Assembly (NCBI GenBank): GCA_964400515.1
Contig: CAYNTJ010000008.1
Span: 1-64,000 of the forward strand
Direction of reading: 5' to 3'
Length of the DNA stretch: 64,000 nucleotides
From: JAAYHV01 sp964400515
Lineage (GTDB): Bacteria > Bacillota > Clostridia > Peptostreptococcales > Anaerovoracaceae
A program made the translations under genes and the position numbers. This document shows, piece by piece, positions 32,478 to 41,118 of the stretch; the first letter of the stretch is position 1, and each line of letters begins with the position of its first letter. The notes under the pieces were generated by a model. That model was not told the origin of the DNA, ran no database searches, and saw nothing but the letters and a program-made list of their open reading frames with translations.

Positions 32478-34895
32478 ATGAAAAAATATGTGATAATCGG
32501 CGGCGTGGCAGGAGGCGCTACCACCGCAACAAGGCTTAGAAGGCTCGATGAAAAGGCCCATATAGTGCTTTTGGAAAGGGGCGAATACATATCCTTTGCC
32601 AACTGTGGATTACCTTACTATATTGGTGATGTAATAAAAGAAAGAAGCAGCCTTTTAGTACAGACAAAGGAAGCAATGAGAGATAAATTCAATATAGATG
32701 TAAGAACTAGCAGCAATGTCACAAGCATTGATCCTAAAAACAAAAAAATTGTTATAAATAATGAGACGGAAGAAACATATGATGAACTGATTATTGCCAC
32801 AGGCTCTTCCCCGTTAAAGCCAAAAATTCCGGGAATCGATTCCAAGGGTATCTACAGTCTATGGACAGTTCCTGACATGGATGCCATCAAGGAAGAAGTA
32901 GATAAGGAAAATGTAAAATCAGTTACTGTAATCGGCGGAGGTTTTATTGGACTTGAAACAGCCGAAAATTTAAATGAATTAGGTCTTAGTGTAACTTTAG
33001 TGGAGGCGCAAAACCAAGTTATGCCTCCTATAGATTATGATATGGCTGCGTTGATACATGAAAATATGAATATGAACGGGATAAATCTCATATTAGAGGA
33101 TGCGGTTACAGAATTTAAAAAAGAAGATACCGGCATAGAGATATTATTAAACAGCGGCAAAACCGTATCCACAGATATGGTTATATTATCTATTGGTGTA
33201 AGGCCAAACAGCGAGCTTGCAAGGGAAGCAGGCATATCTCTAAATGAAAAGGGCGGCATAATAGTTGATAACAAAATGCACACCTCCGCGGAAAACATAT
33301 GGGCTGTGGGAGATGTGGTGGAGGTTGATAATTATGTTAACTCTTCAAAATCTATGATACCTTTGGCCGGCCCCGCAAATAAGCAAGCAAGAGTATTAGC
33401 CAATGTTTTATGTGGAATAGATGACAGCTACGAAGGCACTTTAGGCACTTCTGTAGCTAAAGTGTTTGATTTAACTGTGGCATCTGTGGGATTAAACGAA
33501 AAAGCGTTAATAAGAGAAGGCAAGCAGAGGGGCAGGGACTATGAAATTGCACTGATAAATCAGAAATCCCATGCGGGATACTATCCCGGCGCTACCCCGC
33601 TTACTATGAAAATGCTTTTCGGTAAAAACGGAAAAATATACGGAGCTCAAATAGTGGGACAAGACGGCGTGGATAAGCGTATTGATACTATAGCTTCTAC
33701 CATGAGATTAAATGGGGGTATAAAGGATCTAACCAGATTGGAATTGGCCTATGCTCCACCATTTTCTTCGGCAAAGGATCCCGTTAATATGCTGGGCTTC
33801 GTTGCGGAAAACATATTAAATGATTTGGTTAAATTCGTCCAATGGGATGAACTTACTGATGATGATTACATTTTAGATATTACTGAAGAAGAGGAGCGAA
33901 CCGTTTGGGAATATCCGGGATCACACCATATACCATGGGACGACTTAAGAACACGCTTAAACGAATTGCCAAAGGACAAAAAAATAGTTGTCTACTGCGC
34001 CATAGGTGTTAGGTCATATAACGTATATAGATATCTAGTTCAGAACGGATTTACCAACTCATGCGTCTTAGCCGGAGGATCTACCTTCTACAAATCCGTA
34101 ACATTTAAATTAAAAGATACTGTTAATATTAAAACAAACAAAGTTGAAGATATAGCCATGGAGGATATTGATATGATTACTTTGGATTGCTGCGGATTAC
34201 AATGTCCGGGGCCAATAATGAAAATAAGTGAGACCTTAAAGGGACTGAATGACGGTGATATGGTAAAGGTTTGTGCCACAGATATGGGCTTTGGGAGAGA
34301 TGTTGAAAGCTGGTGCTCAAAGACGGGTAATACTTTTGTTTCAAAAACAAGGGAAGGCAATCAGAATATAGTATATATCAGAAAGGGTACAGATGCTCCT
34401 ACAATTACAAAAGAGAGAACTGCCGCAAACGGAAAAAGCTTAATAGTCTTTGATGGTGATTTGGACAAGGCCATTGCAGCCTTTATAATTGCCAACGGAG
34501 CAGCATCTATGGGTAGGCCGGTAACCATGTTCTTCACCTTCTGGGGACTTAATATTCTTAGAAAGCAAGAGAAACAAAAGGTTAAAAAATCTTTAATCGA
34601 AAAAATGTTTGGATTCATGATGCCTAGAGGCGTTAATAAGCTCACCCTATCTAAAATGAATATGATGGGCATGGGTTCCAAAATGATGAAGGGAATAATG
34701 AAGAGTAAAAACGTTAGTTCTTTAGAAGAGCTCATGGAATCTGCTATGAAAAATGGGGTTAAAATAATTGCATGCACCATGTCTATGGATGTTATGGGAA
34801 TTAAAAAAGAAGAGCTAATTGATGGAATAGAATATGCAGGAGTAGCTACATACTTGGGTGCTGCAGAAGAATCGGATGTAAATCTGTTTATATAA
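32478..34895 (+). CDS. CoA-disulfide reductase-rhodanese-TusA-DsrE fusion
   Basis: An 805-aa fusion. Residues 1-445 are a CoADR/NADH-oxidase-type flavoprotein with active Cys43 (SFANCGLPYY). Residues 460-550 are a rhodanese with Cys507 (VVYCAIGVRSY), 570-640 a TusA domain with Cys576 (LQCPGPIM), and 650-805 a DsrE/F-like domain. All three sulfur-relay cysteines are present, so it probably reduces CoA disulfides, persulfides or polysulfides with NAD(P)H and relays sulfane sulfur. The DsrE part carries a Met/Lys-rich insertion. It has a perfect SD (GGAGG) and its own terminator. It is divergent from the Crp/Fnr regulator, which probably controls it. Confidence 0.93.
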   Translation: MKKYVIIGGVAGGATTATRLRRLDEKAHIVLLERGEYISFANCGLPYYIGDVIKERSSLLVQTKEAMRDKFNIDVRTSSNVTSIDPKNKKIVINNETEETYDELIIATGSSPLKPKIPGIDSKGIYSLWTVPDMDAIKEEVDKENVKSVTVIGGGFIGLETAENLNELGLSVTLVEAQNQVMPPIDYDMAALIHENMNMNGINLILEDAVTEFKKEDTGIEILLNSGKTVSTDMVILSIGVRPNSELAREAGISLNEKGGIIVDNKMHTSAENIWAVGDVVEVDNYVNSSKSMIPLAGPANKQARVLANVLCGIDDSYEGTLGTSVAKVFDLTVASVGLNEKALIREGKQRGRDYEIALINQKSHAGYYPGATPLTMKMLFGKNGKIYGAQIVGQDGVDKRIDTIASTMRLNGGIKDLTRLELAYAPPFSSAKDPVNMLGFVAENILNDLVKFVQWDELTDDDYILDITEEEERTVWEYPGSHHIPWDDLRTRLNELPKDKKIVVYCAIGVRSYNVYRYLVQNGFTNSCVLAGGSTFYKSVTFKLKDTVNIKTNKVEDIAMEDIDMITLDCCGLQCPGPIMKISETLKGLNDGDMVKVCATDMGFGRDVESWCSKTGNTFVSKTREGNQNIVYIRKGTDAPTITKERTAANGKSLIVFDGDLDKAIAAFIIANGAASMGRPVTMFFTFWGLNILRKQEKQKVKKSLIEKMFGFMMPRGVNKLTLSKMNMMGMGSKMMKGIMKSKNVSSLEELMESAMKNGVKIIACTMSMDVMGIKKEELIDGIEYAGVATYLGAAEESDVNLFI

Positions 34896-34917
34896 AAAGA
34901 GCTTCGGCTCTTTTTTT
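34894..34917 (+). terminator. Intrinsic terminator after the CoADR fusion gene
   Basis: Stem AAAAAGAGC/GCTCTTTTT with UUCG tetraloop and T tail; it begins within the stop codon. Confidence 0.9.
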
Positions 34918-34973
34918 ATTGGTCTATGAATTTCCGGTTTTATTTGATACAATATAAAGATGGGGGTGATATT

Positions 34974-35780
34974 ATGAAATACGGATTTTTAGGTACAGGA
35001 AAAATGTCTAAAGCTATTATCCAAGGCATGATTAAAGGTGGTTATGATGCAAATAATATTTTGGGATATAACAGAAGTGATGATAAAATAAATGAACTCA
35101 GTAATATTTATAAAATAAAAAAATGCAATTCACAAAAGGAGCTAATTGAAAACTCTGATATTATAATATTGGCAGTAAAACCCAATGTGTTGGAAAAAAT
35201 ATTGAGTGATATATCAAAGGATATCGCTGAAGCTGACAAAATTATTGTGTCTTTAGCTGTGGGCAAAACTATAGAATTTCTAAAAGCCGGTTTGGGAAAT
35301 GATAAAAAAATATTCAGAGTTATGCCAAATATCAACAGTATCACATTGTCTTCTACAACCGGATATTGCAATAGTCCAAATGTAGATGCAAATGATGTTT
35401 TGGAAATCGAAAGCTTGTTCTCTAAAATCGGCACAGTAGAATATGTACCGGAAAAGCTCTTTAGTATTTTCTCAGCGATAGCAGGGAGTTCTCCTGCCTT
35501 TAGCTATATGTATATTAACGCTTTGGCTACCGCCGCAGTAAAGGCAGGTATGCCAAAGGATCTTGCAATCAAAATAGCAGCAGGTTCAGTTATGGGCAGT
35601 GCTAATACAATACTAAAAACCGATGATAATCCATATGCTTTAATAGATTCCGTATGCTCTCCCGGGGGAACCACCATTGAGGGTATAGCATCTCTAAAGG
35701 CAACTTCATTTGAATCTAAAGTTATTGAAGCTATAGATAAAGTATTGGAAAAAGATGAACTGATTAGAAAGGGCAAATAG
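34974..35780 (+). CDS. proC: Pyrroline-5-carboxylate reductase
   Basis: A 268-aa NAD(P)H enzyme for the last step of proline synthesis. GFLGTGKMSKAI (4-15) is the dinucleotide loop and GSSPAFSYMYI (near 165) with SPGGTTIEGI (near 225) are P5CR signatures. The ATG at 34974 follows GGGGGTGAT; upstream in-frame starts would precede any SD. Monocistronic. Confidence 0.96.
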   Translation: MKYGFLGTGKMSKAIIQGMIKGGYDANNILGYNRSDDKINELSNIYKIKKCNSQKELIENSDIIILAVKPNVLEKILSDISKDIAEADKIIVSLAVGKTIEFLKAGLGNDKKIFRVMPNINSITLSSTTGYCNSPNVDANDVLEIESLFSKIGTVEYVPEKLFSIFSAIAGSSPAFSYMYINALATAAVKAGMPKDLAIKIAAGSVMGSANTILKTDDNPYALIDSVCSPGGTTIEGIASLKATSFESKVIEAIDKVLEKDELIRKGK

Positions 35781-35847
35781 AATTGGAGTATAAAAATAGT
35801 TAATTTATGAAAAGGTTTGGATACTGCCCTTATATGGCATACATATG

Positions 35848-35880
35848 CATGTGTTGGGTGACGGTATATCACCTAGCATG
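35848..35880. repeat. Imperfect inverted repeat of unknown role
   Basis: Nested dyad CATG-N5-GGTGA-N7-TCACC-N3-CATG in the 200 bp between proC and the WYL gene. No T tract follows, so it is not a terminator. It could be a small RNA fold or a protein site. Confidence 0.3.
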
Positions 35881-35960
35881 AGAAAAAAATTGTACTATCA
35901 TCTTTAAAACTGTCCGACACATTTAATAGTAATACTAAGGTCGGCCAATTAGTGGATAAT

Positions 35961-35995
35961 AAATTATAGCTAAAGCGTTGCTTTAGCTATAATTT
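35961..35995. terminator. Bidirectional terminator between proC and the WYL gene
   Basis: A long perfect stem of about 16 bp around ATTATAGCTAAAGC/GCTTTAGCTATAAT with a 3-base loop and T tails. The WYL stop codon lies in the stem. Confidence 0.9.
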
Positions 35996-36972
35996 TTATT
36001 TAAATTTTCTATAAGTTCCTTCATTTTTTCTACAGCCTTATCCGGCCCTATTATTCTAATCCCGCTTCCCAGTGAAGCTATCCATGCCAAAAACTGGTTG
36101 CTTAAAGTTGCTTTAAACTGGGTTTCGAATTCACTGTCACTTCTTTTAATTATTGGTATTTCTTTCCCTAACCTATCAATCAAAACACCAATTAAATCAT
36201 TATTACATATTACCCTTACGTAAATCTCCTCTGCAGAATACATGTTGAAGTTCATTTTAATATATTCACCTATATTAAATATTTTAAACTCCTCTTTGCC
36301 TTCCCTTTTTTCATCTAGGATTACGAGGTTTACTATTTTATCAACTCTGAAATGCTTTATCTTTTTTTCCGTGTCATCATAAGCAATAAGGTAATAATTC
36401 TCCGAGTCAAATGTCAATGCCCAAGGGCTAATTATATAGTAAGCCCCATTTCTTTTTAATTCCTGTTTTTTATCTATGTTCCATTTATAATAGTGGAATT
36501 TTACCTTCTTGTTTTTATTAATTGCCTCATGAATTTGATCCACCCCTTTATAAATACTCTCATTCATGGATTTAACTCTTTCACTTACGTGAACCTGCCT
36601 TTGCAATTCCTTACCCTCGTGGACACTGGTCAGGCTTTCCAATTTTTTAATCAATTCTCCGGATTTTTTCTCTGTAATGAATTTGGATGATTGTACCGCA
36701 TCAACCAGGAGCTTTAATTCCGCCAACTCAAAATCCCTGTTAAGTAATCTATAATAATAAGTTCTGTTTACTTTGTATTTTTCAATTTCCATCCCGTAAT
36801 ATCTTAAAGCATCAAAATCCGAATAAAGACCCTTTCTTGTGCTTTCAACTCCACATATTAAAAGTTTAGAAATTATCTGTTCTATTGAAAGCCCATGATT
36901 TTCATCAGTTTCTTCCTTAAAAATTCTAATCAAATATGTCAATTTTAACTTTTGATTCTTTCCCTTTGGCAT
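35983..36972 (-). CDS. WYL-domain transcriptional regulator
   Basis: A 329-aa protein with an N-terminal winged helix (about 1-75), a WYL domain (about 150-225; the WYL-equivalent stretch is SPWALTFDSENYYLIAYD, and KHFRVDKI follows) and a WCX-type C-terminal extension. WYL proteins bind nucleotides or nucleic-acid ends and regulate many systems. It lies 5 bp after a diguanylate cyclase gene on the same strand, so it may read a nucleotide signal; this is inference. Confidence 0.9.
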   Translation of the reverse strand: MPKGKNQKLKLTYLIRIFKEETDENHGLSIEQIISKLLICGVESTRKGLYSDFDALRYYGMEIEKYKVNRTYYYRLLNRDFELAELKLLVDAVQSSKFITEKKSGELIKKLESLTSVHEGKELQRQVHVSERVKSMNESIYKGVDQIHEAINKNKKVKFHYYKWNIDKKQELKRNGAYYIISPWALTFDSENYYLIAYDDTEKKIKHFRVDKIVNLVILDEKREGKEEFKIFNIGEYIKMNFNMYSAEEIYVRVICNNDLIGVLIDRLGKEIPIIKRSDSEFETQFKATLSNQFLAWIASLGSGIRIIGPDKAVEKMKELIENLNKNYS

Positions 36973-36977
36973 CGGCT

Positions 36978-38642
36978 TTATTCCTTTCTGCTATTCTCCT
37001 TGTGAAAATACATCATTTCATCCGCTTTATTAAGCAGATACATTACTCCACTGCCAGGGTATTCGCTTTTTTTTGCATAGCCCACGGCAACCGATATTTC
37101 AAACTCATACTTCTCCGATTCATTTAATCTATCTATCTCATTTTGAAAGCTTTTTATATATTCTTCTGTTTTGTTTGCTTTTTCTCCCCTTAGAATTACT
37201 AAAAATTCGTCGCCTCCCAGCCTTCCACAGAATATGTCTTCATTAAAGACCTGTTTTAATATTATGGCAAAATGTTTTATGTATTCATCACCAAAAATAT
37301 GACCGTATTTGTCATTTACACATTTTAAATTATTTAGATCCATATATATTAATGCGTAATCATTGGCATCAGAAATTTCGAGCCATGTAAGTCTCTTATC
37401 ACATCCCGCTCTATTTGCCAGGTTAGTCATGGGATCATCATATGCCATGGAAAGCAAAGTCTTTCTTTCTATGTCAAATTCCAAATAATCAAAAAGCATC
37501 ATCAATGAAAAAATTATTGTGGTGGTTATAAAGCCGATAATCCCTATGGATGTAAAAGATAATATGCTGTCTTGCTCAATAAATCCCCATTTTTCAAGGT
37601 TAAGCCTGAGTATATCCCCTATGCTCAGAATAATCAAAAGCAGGAATCCGTATAAGAACACCCTTGTGTGTAAATTCGACTTTTGTGCATTTTTACTAAT
37701 CTGATAAACAAATGGAATCGCCGAAACAATAATTAACCCCTGCATTATGGGCAGCAAATCCACAAAATGAATTTCAGTGTTAAAATTAAGAATTGTAGCA
37801 ACTGAAGAAAATCCTATTAAAACTATGGTAATAACCGTGAATATTTTTTTCATGAAGCTGTCATCTGGCTCTTTATATAGGGCATATATGCCTAATGGTA
37901 TGGGCACATAATAAACGGACATGTATTCTGCTTGAGCAAAAATCCAGCTATTTCTGAACAGTATATTATGGTAACCAAAATATGTTAATCCCCATGATGC
38001 TAAGATAAAACAGAATACGGACAGCCACATTACCTGTTTCACTATATTATTTCTTCTATAATTAATAAGCATCAGAATGAAAACGATAAAAGAAATAAAA
38101 AGTATTACTATGTAATGATAGAAGCCCAAAAAGAAATTACTGCTGAAGTATTGCCTATTGTCTTCCAGTCTATATAGCATAATGTTCTTATCCACATTCA
38201 ATGGTACATTTTCCTGAGAAATAAGACGAATATTTATGGTATCTCCCCAAGCTTCGTCCGGGATTTCAATGCAAGGATAAATAGCTCCAATCATTTTGCC
38301 ATTGGCCGCATATTCCTTGCCCTCGTCATATATCAATGTATTATCATAGTATGCTTCTATCACGCAATGATAAACACTCATTTCAATACAGTAGGCTTCA
38401 TTTCTCTTAGAAGCCGGTAGCTTTAAATAAATATTTGCAATTTCACCCTTTTCTTTTAAAACCCCATCTTCCCTTATGTCCCCGTCATTTTCTGTTATCA
38501 ATACTTCAGTGTTGTTTTTTAGATTAAGGGGTTTCTCATGGCTGCTCTCATATAAAAAACCTAAGATCCAGTCTGTAATAAAAAAAGACATGGTTATTAG
38601 GATTATAATGGCTATTAATTTTTTATTATCAATACCTCTCAT
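36978..38642 (-). CDS. Membrane GGDEF diguanylate cyclase (7TMR-DISM-like)
   Basis: A 554-aa protein. One membrane segment (about 10-28) precedes an extracytoplasmic beta domain (about 40-175), then seven membrane segments (about 180-385), then a GGDEF domain (about 400-550). The catalytic signature is intact at Gly476-Phe480 (RLGGDEF), and the DDPMTNLANR opening is typical. No RxxD inhibitory site is seen five residues upstream. It should make c-di-GMP in response to an external ligand. It is cotranscribed with the WYL regulator. Confidence 0.92.
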   Translation of the reverse strand: MRGIDNKKLIAIIILITMSFFITDWILGFLYESSHEKPLNLKNNTEVLITENDGDIREDGVLKEKGEIANIYLKLPASKRNEAYCIEMSVYHCVIEAYYDNTLIYDEGKEYAANGKMIGAIYPCIEIPDEAWGDTINIRLISQENVPLNVDKNIMLYRLEDNRQYFSSNFFLGFYHYIVILFISFIVFILMLINYRRNNIVKQVMWLSVFCFILASWGLTYFGYHNILFRNSWIFAQAEYMSVYYVPIPLGIYALYKEPDDSFMKKIFTVITIVLIGFSSVATILNFNTEIHFVDLLPIMQGLIIVSAIPFVYQISKNAQKSNLHTRVFLYGFLLLIILSIGDILRLNLEKWGFIEQDSILSFTSIGIIGFITTTIIFSLMMLFDYLEFDIERKTLLSMAYDDPMTNLANRAGCDKRLTWLEISDANDYALIYMDLNNLKCVNDKYGHIFGDEYIKHFAIILKQVFNEDIFCGRLGGDEFLVILRGEKANKTEEYIKSFQNEIDRLNESEKYEFEISVAVGYAKKSEYPGSGVMYLLNKADEMMYFHKENSRKE

Positions 38643-38666
38643 ATAATCACCTTCTCCCCTAAAATA

Positions 38667-38675
38667 ATTATAGCA
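38667..38675 (-). promoter_or_regulatory. Extended -10 promoter of the cyclase/WYL operon
   Basis: Minus strand TGCTATAAT, a TGnTATAAT extended -10, without a good -35, about 25 bp before the start codon. Confidence 0.45.
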
Positions 38676-38691
38676 CAGATAAATAAGTATT

Positions 38692-38712
38692 AAAATAGCG
38701 CGTTTCCGCGCT
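38692..38712 (-). terminator. Terminator downstream of tyrS
   Basis: Minus-strand stem AGCGCG/CGCGCT with a GAAA loop, then ATTTTA. It lies 8 bp after the tyrS stop and directly upstream of the next promoter. Confidence 0.75.
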
Positions 38713-38719
38713 GTTCTAA

Positions 38720-40024
38720 TTAATCTATTTTAACCATATGGAATTTTTTCTTACCCTTTTGGATCAATAATTTTCCGTCCTCAAACATGTCAAGGGTTAC
38801 TCTTTTGTGGGTGTCTGTAACCTTTTCTCCGTTTATCCTAAGGCCGCCTTGCTCAATAGTTCTAAAACCGTCTCCGTTACTGCTAACAAGCCCCAGCTCC
38901 TTAATAATATTAACAACCCCTTCACCTTCATTTTCGAATCTTTTTTTCTCCATCTCGGTGGTAGGGATATTATCTGTATTATTGCCGCCGCCAAAAGCGG
39001 CTTTGGCCCCCTCTAATGCCTTTTCGGCTTCCTCTTTTCCGTGGACCAGCTTAGTTACTTCATATGCTAACACTTCCTTGGCTTCATTGATTTTCTCATC
39101 CTCAAATGAGGATAATCTTTCAACTTCTTCCATAGGTAAAAAAGTTAACATACGAAGGCATTTATTTACATCTGCGTCAGCAACATTTCTCCAATATTGG
39201 AAAAATTCAAAAGGAGATGTTTTTTGCGGATTTAACCACAGGGCACCTTTTTGAGTTTTGCCCATTTTTTTACCTTCGCTTGTGGTTAGTAAGGAAAATG
39301 TCATACCATAAACCTCTTTGCCTATCATTTTTCTGGTGAGCTCTATTCCTCCCAAAATGTTAGACCACTGGTCATTTCCTCCAAACTGCATTTTAACATC
39401 CATTCCCTTTGCCATTACCATGAAGTCATAGGACTGCATAAGCATATAGTTGAATTCCAAAAAAGAAAGACCCTTTTCTAATCTTTGCTTAAAGCATTCG
39501 GCTCTTAGCATGTTGTTTACACTAAAATGTTGTCCCACATCCCTTATAAAGTCTACATACTTAGGCTCTAACAGCCAAGAAGCGTTATTTACCGCAACAG
39601 CCTTCCCCGGTTCCGGTTCTTTGTTTTGTACTTTTCCATCAAAAATGTATTCATTGTCAAACTCAATGAATTTATCAAATAAAACTTTGAAGCAATCGCA
39701 GTTATTTTGTATGGTATCACAAGTCATCATCTGTCTCATGTCACTTCTTCCCGATGGATCTCCTATCATGGAGGTTCCTCCGCCTATCAATACCACCGGT
39801 GTATGACCGTATTTTTGCATATACATCATAATAATTACTTGCATAAAATGTCCCACATGAAGACAGTCAGCCGTGGGATCAAACCCTATGTAAAACTTTA
39901 TTTTTTCATCATCCAATAATTTACGAATTGCGTCTTCATTGGTTGTCTGTTCAATAAAGCCTCTTTCCTTAAGAACATCAAAAACATTATTATGCTTACT
40001 TACATTATCTGGAATCAAATTCAT
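38720..40024 (-). CDS. tyrS: Tyrosyl-tRNA synthetase
   Basis: A 434-aa class I synthetase. Class motifs are HVGH (57-60, HIGH equivalent) and KMGKT (near 240, KMSKS equivalent); a C-terminal S4-like RNA-binding domain occupies about 365-432. No T-box leader is present. It lies 18 bp after upp, so it is read from the prfA-upp transcript or from a promoter inside upp. Confidence 0.97.
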   Translation of the reverse strand: MNLIPDNVSKHNNVFDVLKERGFIEQTTNEDAIRKLLDDEKIKFYIGFDPTADCLHVGHFMQVIIMMYMQKYGHTPVVLIGGGTSMIGDPSGRSDMRQMMTCDTIQNNCDCFKVLFDKFIEFDNEYIFDGKVQNKEPEPGKAVAVNNASWLLEPKYVDFIRDVGQHFSVNNMLRAECFKQRLEKGLSFLEFNYMLMQSYDFMVMAKGMDVKMQFGGNDQWSNILGGIELTRKMIGKEVYGMTFSLLTTSEGKKMGKTQKGALWLNPQKTSPFEFFQYWRNVADADVNKCLRMLTFLPMEEVERLSSFEDEKINEAKEVLAYEVTKLVHGKEEAEKALEGAKAAFGGGNNTDNIPTTEMEKKRFENEGEGVVNIIKELGLVSSNGDGFRTIEQGGLRINGEKVTDTHKRVTLDMFEDGKLLIQKGKKKFHMVKID

Positions 40025-40042
40025 ACCCTTAATCTCCTTACA

Positions 40043-40672
40043 TTATTTAGTGCCGTAAAGTCTATCTCCTGCATCCCCTAAGCCCGGAAGTATGTATGCA
40101 TTTTCATTAAGTCTTTCATCCTTTGCCGCTATATAGATATCCACATCAGGATGGGCCTTTTGAAGGGCTTCAATGCCTTCGGGTGCGGCTATAAAGCACA
40201 TAAAAGTAATATTTTTACCACCTCTTTGCTTTATGAATTCAATTGCTGCCGCTGCACTTCCTCCCGTTGCCAACATTGGATCCACAACAAAGATTTGTCT
40301 TTTTTCTATATCCACCGGTAATTTGCAATAGTATTCAACAGGTTTATGAGTCTCAGGATCCCTATATAGACCAATGTGACCAACCTTAGCATTTGGCACC
40401 AATGCCAACATTCCGTCTACAAATCCAAGACCTGCCCTTAGAATAGGTATTATTGCAATATCCTCTCCCTTTAGCATTTTCATATTCGCCTTACACATGG
40501 GAGTTTCTATTTCCACTGTTTCCAAAGGTAAATTTCTTGTGGCTTCAAATCCCATCAGCATGGCGACTTCTTTAGCCAGTTCCCTAAAGTCTTTAACACT
40601 AGTATCCTTCTGTCTCATAAGTGCTGTTTTGTGTTGTATTAACGGATGATTAAATACATATACCTTTCCCAT
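40043..40672 (-). CDS. upp: Uracil phosphoribosyltransferase
   Basis: A 209-aa salvage enzyme making UMP from uracil and PRPP. VDPMLATGGSAAAAI (about 126-140) is the PRPP loop and LPGLGDAGDRL the C-terminal uracil-binding motif. The ATG at 40672 has GGAGGAG upstream. It starts 17 bp after rpiB. Confidence 0.97.
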   Translation of the reverse strand: MGKVYVFNHPLIQHKTALMRQKDTSVKDFRELAKEVAMLMGFEATRNLPLETVEIETPMCKANMKMLKGEDIAIIPILRAGLGFVDGMLALVPNAKVGHIGLYRDPETHKPVEYYCKLPVDIEKRQIFVVDPMLATGGSAAAAIEFIKQRGGKNITFMCFIAAPEGIEALQKAHPDVDIYIAAKDERLNENAYILPGLGDAGDRLYGTK

Positions 40673-40689
40673 TTGCTCCTCCATTCGCA

Positions 40690-41118
40690 TTACATGTTGT
40701 TTAGTAAATCAATTCTTCTTTCGTGCCTTCCGCCTTCAAACTCAGTTTCCAGCCATTTATCTATAATCCTGAATGCTAACTCCGTTTCAGTAAGTCTTCC
40801 TCCTAAAGCTAACATGTTTGCATTATTGTGCTTTGCTGCGAGTTCCGCCATTATTTCAGATGTGCAAAGAGCACATCTTATACCTTTAACCTTATTGGCC
40901 GCAATGGAGATTCCTATTCCGGAACCACATATAACTATTCCTTTTTCAGCTTTTCCCCTTGCTACTTCCTCACCACAAAGCTTTCCGTAATTTGGATAAT
41001 CCACAGATTCCTCTGAATAAGTTCCCAAATCATTAATTTCATATCCGTCACTTCTTAGTTTTTCCACGACCTTAGTCTTTAGTTCAAAACCACCATGATC
41101 ACTGGCTATTGCAATCAT
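40690..41118 (-). CDS. rpiB: Ribose-5-phosphate isomerase B
   Basis: A 142-aa isomerase of ribose- and ribulose-5-phosphate. IASDHGGFELK (4-14) and GKAEKGIVICGSGIG (around 58-72) hold the active-site Cys and phosphate loop. The ATG at 41118 follows GGAGG and overlaps the end of the Sua5 gene by 20 bp. Confidence 0.96.
   Translation of the reverse strand: MIAIASDHGGFELKTKVVEKLRSDGYEINDLGTYSEESVDYPNYGKLCGEEVARGKAEKGIVICGSGIGISIAANKVKGIRCALCTSEIMAELAAKHNNANMLALGGRLTETELAFRIIDKWLETEFEGGRHERRIDLLNNM

Noticed and set aside
38787..39254. 155-aa open frame on the plus strand
   Set aside because: Antisense to tyrS, which is strongly conserved; Ser/Thr/Pro-rich translation is typical of an antisense frame.
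38643..40042. T-box upstream of tyrS
   Set aside because: Only 18 bp separate upp and tyrS, with no room for a leader.
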